Positions 57,484 through 64,000 of a DNA stretch of 64,000 bases are shown one piece after another. The notes beneath the pieces are model-generated. The model made no database searches. It saw only the letters and a program-made list of their open reading frames with translations, and had not been told where the DNA came from. The DNA is from Bacteroidota bacterium. Lineage in GTDB: Bacteria; Bacteroidota; Bacteroidia; NS11-12g; UBA9320. The position numbers and the translations under genes are program-made. Numbering within the stretch: the stretch's first letter is position 1; the number at the start of each line of letters is the position of its first letter. The stretch covers positions 39,693 through 103,692 of the forward strand of contig JABWCE010000010.1 of NCBI GenBank assembly GCA_013359235.1. The letters are read 5' to 3'.

Positions 57484-58533
57484 TTAGTTCATTTCGCCTT
57501 TTAAATTTTGAACAAAAAGTTCTTGTATTTTATTATTATTATAATTTCCAAGAAGCCACATTAGCTTTGCGGTTGCGGTTTCAAGTGTCATATTGCCGCT
57601 GCTTAATACGCCACAGTCATTTATCAATTTGCCGGTTTTATATTTTGTTGTATCTATATTTCCTTCAATGCACTGAGATATATTAACTACAATTTTTCCC
57701 TTTTGTTTAAGTTGTTTTAAAGAGTTTAAAAATTTAATATCTGTTGGGGCATTTCCACTGCCAAAGGTTCTCAAAATCACTCCTTTTAAATTTTTAATTT
57801 GAGCAATTGTTTTAAACAATTCATGATTGAATCCCGGGAAAAGAGTAATAATTATAATATTAGATTCAAACTCGGGCAATATTTTAAATTCTTTGTCGGT
57901 AAATTTTAAAACTAATTCATTGCTTATTTTTATTGGCTCGTTCAAATCGCCAAGTATAGGAAAAGATGGTGTTTCGAAACCTGAAAAATCTCTTGAGCTT
58001 GATTTTGTTGCTCTGTTTCCACGCATAAGTTTATCATTAAAACATATTAAAACTTCGGGTATGGTTTTGTGCCCAAAAACTTTTGCTGCTGCAATATGTA
58101 CAGCATTGCTGAGGTTGTTTATAGCATCTGTTCGCGAATGAAAAACGGGCAATTGGCTTCCGGTTAATACTATTGGTTTTTTTAAGCCTTGTATAGCAAA
58201 ACTCAATGCTGATGCAGTATATGCCATAGTATCGGTACCGTGAATTATTATAAAACCATCAAAATTTGCATAGTTTTTATTTATTATTTCAAGAATTTTC
58301 TTCCAGTGCGATGGATTTATTTCCGAACTGTCAATTGCTGTTTTAAATTTTAAAAACTTAAAAATTATACCTTTTTCTTTTGTAAAATAGCTTTGGGGCG
58401 AAAAAATTGAAATTGATTTATATACAGTTGACCAATCTAAAGGTACGAGCGGACTTGTTTCGTCTCCTTTGGTTTTATAACCCATGCCCAAAGTGCCACC
58501 GGTGTATAAAATCAATAATTTAGTTTTTGACAT
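57484..58533 (-). CDS. ansA: L-asparaginase, type I
   Basis: 349 residues with no signal peptide, so cytosolic. First catalytic Thr in LILYTGGTLGMGY (residues 7-19), second in IIHGTDTMAYTASALSF near residue 95 (Thr-Asp pair), and catalytic Lys in the HKTIPEVLICFNDKLMRGNRATK region. It hydrolyses asparagine to aspartate and ammonia; aspartate is the substrate of PyrB, whose gene overlaps it by 14 bp upstream. Length fits the bacterial type I family (about 340). Confidence 0.9.
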   Translation of the reverse strand: MSKTKLLILYTGGTLGMGYKTKGDETSPLVPLDWSTVYKSISIFSPQSYFTKEKGIIFKFLKFKTAIDSSEINPSHWKKILEIINKNYANFDGFIIIHGTDTMAYTASALSFAIQGLKKPIVLTGSQLPVFHSRTDAINNLSNAVHIAAAKVFGHKTIPEVLICFNDKLMRGNRATKSSSRDFSGFETPSFPILGDLNEPIKISNELVLKFTDKEFKILPEFESNIIIITLFPGFNHELFKTIAQIKNLKGVILRTFGSGNAPTDIKFLNSLKQLKQKGKIVVNISQCIEGNIDTTKYKTGKLINDCGVLSSGNMTLETATAKLMWLLGNYNNNKIQELFVQNLKGEMN

Positions 58534-59464
58534 TTTCTGTTTTTTTCATTGCCAAAAGATACAAAACTGCCATTCGTATTGCTACTCCATTTTCTACCTG
58601 ATTCAAAATTATTGATTGATTATGGTCTGCAACATCGCTTGTTATTTCTACACCTCTGTTTATAGGACCTGGGTGCATTATCACTATTTCTTTTTCTAAA
58701 TTTTGTAAAGTTTGGAGGTTTATTCCATATTGCATTGTGTATTCTCTTAGCGATGGAAAATATTTAATGTCTTGTCTTTCTAATTGAATTCTGAGCATAT
58801 TTGCTACATCGCACCATTTCAGGGCATTTTGTAAATTGTATTCTATTTTTACACCCATGCTTCCAATGTATTTTGGAATTAGTGTTGCAGGACCACAAAC
58901 CATTACTTCGGCTCCAAGTTTTTTTAAACATAAAATATTTGAAATTGCAACTCTTGAATGAAGTATATCGCCAATTATAGCTATTTTTTTACCCTTTACA
59001 TCTCCGAGTTTTTCTTTTATTGAATAAGCATCAAGTAATGCTTGAGTTGGATGTTCGTGTGTTCCATCTCCAGCATTTATTACTTGTGTATTTGTATTTT
59101 TTGCAAGAAATACTGCTGCACCCGGCGCAGGATGTCTCATAACCACCATATCAACTTTCATGGCAAGTATATTGTTTACAGTATCAATAAGAGTTTCGCC
59201 TTTTGAAACTGATGATGAAGTTGATGAAAAATTTACAATATCAGCCGAAAGCCTTTTTTCTGCCAGTTCAAATGAAACTCTTGTACGGGTTGAGTTTTCG
59301 AAAAAAATGTTTGCAACTGTAATGTCGCGTAGGCTTGGTACTCTTTTAATCGAACGGTTTATTACTGTTTTAAAATTATCTGCGGTTTTAAATATGAGTT
59401 TTATATCATTTTGATTTATATTTTTAATACCCAGCAGATGATTAACGCTTAATTTTTCTTCCAT
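58520..59464 (-). CDS. pyrB: Aspartate carbamoyltransferase catalytic chain
   Basis: 314 residues. Carbamoyl-phosphate-binding FFENSTRTRVSFELAEKRL near residue 53 and aspartate-domain segments HEHPTQALLDAYSI, IGDILHSRVAISN, MLRIQLERQD and MHPGPINRGVEI are all visible. It makes carbamoyl aspartate in pyrimidine synthesis. The order on this strand is EVE-pyrR-pyrB-ansA with gaps or overlaps of a few bases; pyrB begins 3 bp after pyrR, so no PyrR-type attenuator leader exists between them. Confidence 0.95.
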   Translation of the reverse strand: MEEKLSVNHLLGIKNINQNDIKLIFKTADNFKTVINRSIKRVPSLRDITVANIFFENSTRTRVSFELAEKRLSADIVNFSSTSSSVSKGETLIDTVNNILAMKVDMVVMRHPAPGAAVFLAKNTNTQVINAGDGTHEHPTQALLDAYSIKEKLGDVKGKKIAIIGDILHSRVAISNILCLKKLGAEVMVCGPATLIPKYIGSMGVKIEYNLQNALKWCDVANMLRIQLERQDIKYFPSLREYTMQYGINLQTLQNLEKEIVIMHPGPINRGVEITSDVADHNQSIILNQVENGVAIRMAVLYLLAMKKTENVKN

Positions 59465-59467
59465 TTC

Positions 59468-60010
59468 TTATTTGTCTGTAATTATCCAAACTTCGGGCGA
59501 CGAATTTTCTTCAGCCCAAATTACTTCAACTATATCTTTAGCTCTTGAATCAACTTCTTCGCCTACATAATCAGGTTGTATAGGCAGTTCGCGGTTAAAC
59601 TTACGGTCAACAAGTGTAACAAGTTCAATTTTTAAAGGTCTGCCAAAATCTCCAAGCGAGTTTAGTGCCGATCTTACTGAACGACCGGTATATAGCACAT
59701 CGTCAACCAAAATTATAATTTTATTTTCTATCAAAAAATCAATATTTAATGAATTTGGAATTAAAAATTTGTCACCTTTTCTGAAATCATCGCGATAAAA
59801 AGTGCTGTCGAGTTCGCCATATTCTATTTTTTTGTTTTTTGTGATTTCTGTGAGTAGTTCTAAAAGTTTTTTTGCAAGTTTTATTCCTCTGGGTTGCATA
59901 CCTATAATTGCACAATTATCAAGATTGCCGTGTGTTTCGCTTATTTGCATGGCAATTCGCCGCAACATTATTTTTGTATGATTTGAATCTAACAAAATTC
60001 GCTTTTTCAT
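59468..60010 (-). CDS. pyrR: PyrR bifunctional regulator/uracil phosphoribosyltransferase
   Basis: 180 residues. PRPP motif in IILVDDVLYTGRSVRSAL near residue 97; the family segments CAIIGMQPRGIKLAKKL and LVTLVDRKFNRELPIQPDYVGEEVDS are clear. In Bacillus PyrR controls pyr operons by RNA attenuation and has weak uracil phosphoribosyltransferase activity. Here it overlaps the EVE gene (ATGA) and no terminator/antiterminator leader is seen next to pyrB, so the enzyme activity or control of another locus is more likely. Confidence 0.92.
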   Translation of the reverse strand: MKKRILLDSNHTKIMLRRIAMQISETHGNLDNCAIIGMQPRGIKLAKKLLELLTEITKNKKIEYGELDSTFYRDDFRKGDKFLIPNSLNIDFLIENKIIILVDDVLYTGRSVRSALNSLGDFGRPLKIELVTLVDRKFNRELPIQPDYVGEEVDSRAKDIVEVIWAEENSSPEVWIITDK

Positions 60011-60417
60011 TTTTTTAAAGTCATTTTTATAATTATATCAAATTCTTCTTTTGCAAGTTTTATTACCGAAAGCCTTGGTTGACGCAATAAACCTATATTT
60101 TTCAATTCGGGTTGGTTTTTAATTTGCTCAAGTGTAATGCTTTTTTCAAATTTTTCACCTGTTTTTATATCAACTGCTACCCAGTTTGTATCGTTGCTTG
60201 TAGGGTCTTGATAAAAATTACTGTCAACGTATGATTTACCGATAATTTGCTTTTCGTTGCCGCTGTGATAAAACAAGCACACCTCACCTTTTTGCATTTC
60301 TTTTAAATAATTGCGTGCTTGAAAATTTCTGATTCCAGTCCAGGCGGTTTTTTTCTCTTTTGCCAATTCATCCCACGAGTAGGTTGATGGTTCTGATTTT
60401 ATTATCCAGTAATTCAT
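60007..60417 (-). CDS. EVE-domain protein
   Basis: 136 residues from the ATG at 60415-60417; an in-frame upstream ATG lies within the terminator hairpin and would place the coding start in it. The sequence is a whole EVE fold: YWIIKSEPSTYSWDELA, TGIRNFQARNYLKEMQKGEVCLFYHS, GKSYVDSNFYQDPTS and WVAVDIKTGEKFEKSITL. The EVE fold, related to YTH and PUA, binds modified bases in DNA or RNA, and such proteins are often annotated thymocyte nuclear protein 1 homologues. Substrate unknown; it overlaps the pyrR start. Confidence 0.88.
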   Translation of the reverse strand: MNYWIIKSEPSTYSWDELAKEKKTAWTGIRNFQARNYLKEMQKGEVCLFYHSGNEKQIIGKSYVDSNFYQDPTSNDTNWVAVDIKTGEKFEKSITLEQIKNQPELKNIGLLRQPRLSVIKLAKEEFDIIIKMTLKK

Positions 60418-60427
60418 TTGTGTTGCA

Positions 60428-60462
60428 AAAAAAAATCCCATTTCAAAAATGGGATTTTTTTT
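60428..60462. terminator. Bidirectional rho-independent terminator
   Basis: A(n)TCCCATTT-CAA-AAATGGGAT(n): the core stem ATCCCATTT (about 60436-60443) pairs with AAATGGGAT (60447-60455) around a tiny loop and is extended by the flanking A-run and T-run. It has T-runs on both strands, lies just after the rpsA stop on the minus strand and before the EVE gene start, and separates these two transcripts. Confidence 0.88.
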
Positions 60463-60492
60463 ATCATTATGTTAAATAAATTAATCAAATTT

Positions 60493-62970
60493 TTAACTTT
60501 TCATTAATTCTTTTGCTTGCCCCACCCAATTCTCTCGTTCTACTCTTCCCGGAAATTTTGTCAACTCTTCAAGAATTGCAATGCTCTCATCGTTAAGTTT
60601 GCTTATTTGCTGGTATGTATAAATACCCATTGAGTGCAAAGTTTTTTCAAATTTTGGACCTATACCTACTATTGCTTTGAGATCATTTTGATTTTCTTCT
60701 GTTGCTTCGCCCAAAAGTGTTTTAAGCAATTCAATATTTGAAGATTTTTCATCTGCTTTTTTAACTGTTGATTTTGCTACAGATTTTTTTGCTGTTTTTT
60801 CAGCATTTTCTTCTGTTTTCTCTGCTACAGTATTTGTTATTTCTACTTTCTTCGCTTTCTTTTCGGCATTTTTAGCGTTTGAATCCATTTTTGCCTTGAG
60901 GTCAGATAGGGCTTCTATTTCGCCAAGTGTTTGCCTTTCGGTTTTCTGGTTAAAGTTTTTAATAGCCTTCGAAGTATTTTTATCATTTTTTATAATTTCT
61001 GATTTTTCTTCTTCTTTTCTGGCTCTTTCGGCATCTTTCCAGATATCGGTGTGTGAAAGTATAATTCTCTTTTGGTCTTTATTAAATTCTATAACTCTGA
61101 ACGGCAATTCATCATCAACCTTGGCATTTCCGGCTTTTTGTCCTTCTTTTTTGATATGTTTTGTTGGAGCAAAACCTTCAACTCCGTAAGGCAACGCAAC
61201 TGTAGAACCTTTTTCGTTTACTTCAAGTACAGTGCCTGTGTGTTCGCTTCCCACTGTGAATACATCTTCAAATGTATCCCATGGATTTTCGTCGAGTTGT
61301 TTGTGACCAAGGCTCAATCTTCTGTTTTCTCTGTCTATTTCAAGCACAATCACATCCATTTCTTCACCTTTTTTGGTGAATTCGGCAGGATGTTTGATTT
61401 TTTTGCTCCATGACAAATCTGATACGTGAACCAATCCGTCAACACCTTCTTCAAGTTCAATAAACAATCCGTAATTTGTAAGGTTCCTTACTATTCCTTT
61501 GTGTTTTGAACCTATTCCGTATTTTATCTCAATATTTACCCAAGGATCGGGTGTAAGTTGTTTAATACCCAATGACATTTTTTGTTCATCTTTGTCAAGT
61601 GTAAGTATTATAGCTTCTATTTCGTCGCCCACTTTCATAAAATCCTGAGGGTTTTTCAAGTGCTGGCTCCAACTCATTTCTGATACATGTATTAAGCCTT
61701 CTACTCCGGGTGTAATTTCTACAAAAGCACCGTAATCTGCTACTGTTACTACTTTTCCTTTTATTTTTGAACCTACAGTTAAATTTGCTTCAAGACTTTC
61801 CCATGGATTATTGCTAAGTTGTTTTAATCCTAATGAAATTCTTTTCTTTTCATCATCAAAATCAAGAACTACAACATTTATTTTTTGTTCGAGGTGTAAA
61901 ACTTCGGCGGGATGATTTATTCTTCCCCACGAAATATCAGTAATATGCAACAATCCGTCTAATCCTCCCAAATCAATAAATACTCCGAAATTTGTCATAT
62001 TTTTAACAATACCTTCAAGTATTTGACCTTTTTCAAGTCTGGAGAGAATTTCGCCTTTTTGAGCTTCAATATCATCTTCTATAAGGGCTTTGTGCGAAAT
62101 TACTATGTTTTTGAAAGCTTCATTTACTTTCACTATTTTAAATTCCATAGTTTGACCCACATATACATCGTAGTCTTTTATAGACTTTACATCAATTTGT
62201 GAGCCGGGAAGGAAAGTATCCATACCCATTATATCAACTACCAATCCACCTTTTGTTCTCGATTTTATTAATCCTGTAACTATTCTGTTTTCTTCTTTGA
62301 TTTCTATTATCCTATCCCAGGCACTTTCTGCAATTGCTTTTCTTCTTGAAAGTATCAATTGTCCGAGTGCATCTTCGGTTTTTTCTACATAAACTTCGAC
62401 AGTATCACCAACTTTTAAATCGGGGAAATCTCTAAATTCAGTACGATTTACTATTCCGTCTGATTTAAATCCTACATTTACCACAACGTCTTTTTGACTA
62501 ATTGATACAACTTTTCCTTTTACTACCTGCCTTTCGGTTAATTGATTAAATGTACCTCTGTACATTTCCATTAGTTGATTTTTTGAATCATTGTCGTAGT
62601 TAGAAAAACCTTCTTTGTCAATATCCCAATCAAAATCAGTATCCGCTGCATTTGTTACCTGTGTAACTTTTGATTCAGTTTTCTTTTTTGCTTTTGGAAT
62701 TTTAGTTTCAGTTGCCTCTGGAAAATCGTCAACTGGTGTAGAAATTTGAGTTTCGGCCTCAGTATTTTCGGCTGTTTCTACTACTGTTTCTGAGATGTTT
62801 GTTTCGGCAACAGACTCATCATTTTCAGCTTGAGGCTCGTTAATTTCTTCTGTTGTTGTTTGTTCAGAAACTTCTTCGATTGGTGTTTCTGTTTCTGTAA
62901 TAATTTCCGATAAATTAGAATTTTGTGGAGTTTCAATCTCCTGTTTGGTTTCTTGTGTGTTTTCTGTCAA
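60493..62970 (-). CDS. rpsA: 30S ribosomal protein S1 with helix-hairpin-helix tail
   Basis: 825 residues from a TTG (62968-62970) fixed by a good Shine-Dalgarno. An acidic low-complexity region (1-110) precedes six S1 motifs at about 143, 232, 318, 405, 492 and 577 (e.g. KGKVVTVADYGAFVEI, LIHVSEMSW). S1 delivers mRNA to the ribosome and is about 560 residues in E. coli. Extra here is a charged Lys/Ala linker (about 690-755) and a terminal domain LKAIVGIGPKFEKTLHSMGI resembling helix-hairpin-helix modules. It is the longest ribosomal gene seen here. Confidence 0.92.
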   Translation of the reverse strand: MTENTQETKQEIETPQNSNLSEIITETETPIEEVSEQTTTEEINEPQAENDESVAETNISETVVETAENTEAETQISTPVDDFPEATETKIPKAKKKTESKVTQVTNAADTDFDWDIDKEGFSNYDNDSKNQLMEMYRGTFNQLTERQVVKGKVVSISQKDVVVNVGFKSDGIVNRTEFRDFPDLKVGDTVEVYVEKTEDALGQLILSRRKAIAESAWDRIIEIKEENRIVTGLIKSRTKGGLVVDIMGMDTFLPGSQIDVKSIKDYDVYVGQTMEFKIVKVNEAFKNIVISHKALIEDDIEAQKGEILSRLEKGQILEGIVKNMTNFGVFIDLGGLDGLLHITDISWGRINHPAEVLHLEQKINVVVLDFDDEKKRISLGLKQLSNNPWESLEANLTVGSKIKGKVVTVADYGAFVEITPGVEGLIHVSEMSWSQHLKNPQDFMKVGDEIEAIILTLDKDEQKMSLGIKQLTPDPWVNIEIKYGIGSKHKGIVRNLTNYGLFIELEEGVDGLVHVSDLSWSKKIKHPAEFTKKGEEMDVIVLEIDRENRRLSLGHKQLDENPWDTFEDVFTVGSEHTGTVLEVNEKGSTVALPYGVEGFAPTKHIKKEGQKAGNAKVDDELPFRVIEFNKDQKRIILSHTDIWKDAERARKEEEKSEIIKNDKNTSKAIKNFNQKTERQTLGEIEALSDLKAKMDSNAKNAEKKAKKVEITNTVAEKTEENAEKTAKKSVAKSTVKKADEKSSNIELLKTLLGEATEENQNDLKAIVGIGPKFEKTLHSMGIYTYQQISKLNDESIAILEELTKFPGRVERENWVGQAKELMKS

Positions 62971-62980
62971 GTTTTATGTT

Positions 62981-62986
62981 CCTCCT
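62981..62986 (-). promoter_or_regulatory. Strong Shine-Dalgarno that decides the rpsA start
   Basis: On the minus strand AGGAGG stands 10 bases before the TTG start (AGGAGGaacataaaacTTG). Among the starts I read here, no other gene shows a comparable SD, and leaders are otherwise A/T-rich. It is preceded by a run of C (CCCCCC) that could pair with it in part. Confidence 0.85.
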
Positions 62987-62998
62987 TTAAATGGGGGG

Positions 62999-63028
62999 CA
63001 AATTTATATTTTTTTAATTTAAATAGCA
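62999..63028 (-). promoter_or_regulatory. Promoter of rpsA
   Basis: On the minus strand TTG (63028-63026) and TAAATTTG (63006-62999) are 19 bases apart, matching the Bacteroidota -33/-7 consensus. Transcription would start near the C-run just before the SD, leaving a leader of about 25 bases. Confidence 0.7.
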
Positions 63029-63085
63029 ATGATAATATTTATTTTTCTAAGGTTTTTAAATTGAAATTTTACAGTTTTGGAAAAA

Positions 63086-63179
63086 CATAACACTTGTTTC
63101 CTATTTTGCAACTTTCGGCTACCTCAAAACTGTCAAGCGGAGATGAAACCCCGCCTATTGCCAATGTGCTGTTATGTGC
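63086..63179 (-). repeat. attC-like site at the 3' side of the second cassette
   Basis: Read on the minus strand it starts GCACATAAC (63179-63171) and ends GTTATG (63091-63086), so its ends are complementary. Interior pairing is weaker: GGCGG/CCGCC-like and TTTTG/CAAAA hairpins are possible and a 9-bp inverted repeat ACAGTTTTG/CAAAACTGT (63071-63079 and 63124-63132) crosses its edge. The gene at 63187 ends eight bases before it. Orientation is not certain because both ends are nearly symmetric. Confidence 0.5.
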
Positions 63180-63769
63180 TGCCCTTCTATTCTGTCTGCC
63201 CATTTTTGTTGTCCTTTATTAAAATTGTCGCTATGGATTTTGCGTAAATAATTGCAATCATTCCAACAACTAATTTAATAGCTGATGTAATAATGAAATT
63301 AGTGTCATAGTCCTTGGTCGGCATATTGCTTTGAACAAGTTGAATATGATTTTTTAACTTAAATGCAAAGTCAGGAAGTGTCCAAATGATTTGGAGAAGT
63401 CCCATAATTACAAGAGCCAATTCGTAAATGACTTTTCTGTCTGCGAACAGGGATGAAGTCTCTTCGTAGTCTGTCGGCTTGCAAACAAGTTTTGTAATTG
63501 TCTTGGTTTTAATTGTCATAAACGCTGCAAATAGAATTACAAACGCAAAGTTGGCAATACTCAAAACGAAGAAAGGTGTCTGGTCAAAGTCGCCAAATGC
63601 GTCTGGGTTTTGTTTTGCTTGTGTCATTACAGTGAATGTTGTCAGCATGTCACGCAACAAACCAATAGATGTAAAGAACAAATAAAGTCCGAGTATTTTA
63701 ATTGAAATTTCGTAGATGTCTGATTTTTTCATAGTCTGTTGTGGGTGTCGTTGTTAGGGTTGCACATAA
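63091..63769 (-). mobile_element. Putative integron-like gene cassette carrying a membrane protein
   Basis: One ORF is framed by two attC-like sites in the order expected on the minus strand: upstream site, GTTATGTGC junction, short leader, gene, then GCACATAAC opening the next site. GTTATGTGC (63770-63762) and GCACATAAC (63179-63171 on the same strand) are exact 9-bp complements, as predicted for a cassette that circularised at G^TT. No integrase or promoter of an integron type is in the window, so at most this is an integrase-less cassette cluster (CALIN-type). Confidence 0.6.
63187..63732 (-). CDS. Hypothetical four-helix membrane protein
   Basis: 181 residues with four hydrophobic helices (about 10-30, 52-72, 107-127 and 150-170). 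Loops are charged (TKLVCKPTDYEETSSLFADRKV between helices 2 and 3), and no catalytic motif is apparent. ATG 63730-63732; only about 37 bases separate it from the left cassette junction and the stop lies 8 bases before the right attC-like site. It is the single gene of the putative cassette. Function unknown; small membrane proteins are common among integron cassette products. Confidence 0.7.
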   Translation of the reverse strand: MKKSDIYEISIKILGLYLFFTSIGLLRDMLTTFTVMTQAKQNPDAFGDFDQTPFFVLSIANFAFVILFAAFMTIKTKTITKLVCKPTDYEETSSLFADRKVIYELALVIMGLLQIIWTLPDFAFKLKNHIQLVQSNMPTKDYDTNFIITSAIKLVVGMIAIIYAKSIATILIKDNKNGQTE

Positions 63770-63903
63770 CGGCAGTTTGTCTAAAAACTCAAAAGTAAAA
63801 TTAAAATATTCAAGCTGCAAGGAGTATTGTAAGGAAAAAGCGAAAAACTAATGCACATTTTATAAAGAAACGTGATGAGTTTTTAGACAGTCTGACGTTA
63901 ATG
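63762..63903 (-). repeat. attC-like site at the 5' side of the second cassette
   Basis: Perfect 13-bp arms TGTCTAAAAACTC (63778-63790) and GAGTTTTTAGACA (63877-63889) enclose an 86-base loop. Outside them, CATAACGGCAGTT on the left and GTCTGACGTTAATG on the right continue to pair imperfectly, with an unpaired central bulge, the geometry of attC sites. On the minus strand it ends at the GTTATGTGC junction. The remaining window to base 64000 shows no supportable gene; on the plus strand TATCTTTG at 63985-63992 may be a -7 box of a gene beyond the edge. Confidence 0.58.
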
Positions 63904-64000
63904 TTGTGATTTGCTTTAAAAGTGAGGAACGAACTTCGCGAATGCCAAAATTTAAAAAATAAAAATTAAATGATGAGCAAATCGTATCTTTGACATGATA

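Noticed and set aside
60418..60441. Longer start of the EVE gene
   Set aside because: It would place the start inside the terminator hairpin; the ATG at 60415-60417 is the first in the normal EVE fold.
63901..64000. Open minus-strand frame entering from the right edge
   Set aside because: Open for about 48 codons, but it runs through the attC-like repeat, has no start and shows no recognisable protein; it is most likely chance.

Overview
The window is a stretch of an AT-rich chromosome from a member of the Bacteroidota. The evidence is: a type IX secretion (T9SS) C-terminal sorting domain; lipoproteins and beta-barrel outer-membrane proteins with short Lys-rich signal peptides; promoters of the TTTG-N19-TAnnTTTG kind; a near-absence of Shine-Dalgarno sequences; many TTG starts; and Bacteroidota-type gene forms (stand-alone MetH homocysteine domain, tandem UspA, KdsD with CBS domains, RpsA with an acidic N-terminal extension). 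No closer taxonomic call can be supported from the sequence alone. The gene order is that of an ordinary housekeeping chromosome, with no phage, insertion sequence or CRISPR array seen.

Layout. 1-6.0 kb: surface-glycan genes (methyltransferase, methyltransferase-GT2 fusion, UDP-glucuronate decarboxylase, second GT2), tadA and a sodium:solute symporter. 6-14 kb: ahcY, a tandem universal stress protein, a short-chain dehydrogenase, RNase Z, ftsK-lolA-like and a lipoprotein. 14-22.8 kb: lhgO, MetH N-domain, a TMTC-like membrane TPR protein, tRNA-Phe with promoter and terminator, a GT2, aroQ, aroE and a MATE exporter. 22.8-33.2 kb: outer-membrane proteins and lipoproteins, gatB, pyrE, ugd and a DegT-family aminotransferase. 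33.2-47.9 kb: waaA, tyrS, recQ, then kdsD-manC-SGNH-MBOAT (sugar-nucleotide supply and polysaccharide O-acylation), rnr, a polyprenyl synthase and rarA. 47.9-63 kb, mostly minus strand: a 1,462-residue exported protein with prmA, two LVIVD-type lipoproteins with an outer-membrane protein, gyrB, an ansA-pyrB-pyrR-EVE operon and rpsA.

The most unusual content is two single-gene insertions that look like integron gene cassettes although no integrase is in the window. One (31,424-33,161) carries a T9SS-sorted glycoside-hydrolase-like protein and sits between the stop codon of a lipoprotein gene and a terminator. The other (63,091-63,769, minus strand) carries a four-helix membrane protein between two attC-like inverted repeats. 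In both, the bases following the left G^TTA junction are complementary to the start of the repeat at the other end, as expected if the element existed as a circle closed at attC.

Other points of note: an orphan T9SS sorting-domain fragment downstream of ugd, a strong Shine-Dalgarno before a TTG start of rpsA, an S1 protein carrying a helix-hairpin-helix tail, a tyrosyl-tRNA synthetase with Gly in place of the first His of its HIGH motif, and REP-like hairpins upstream of rnr. No gene-free stretch exceeds about 300 bases.
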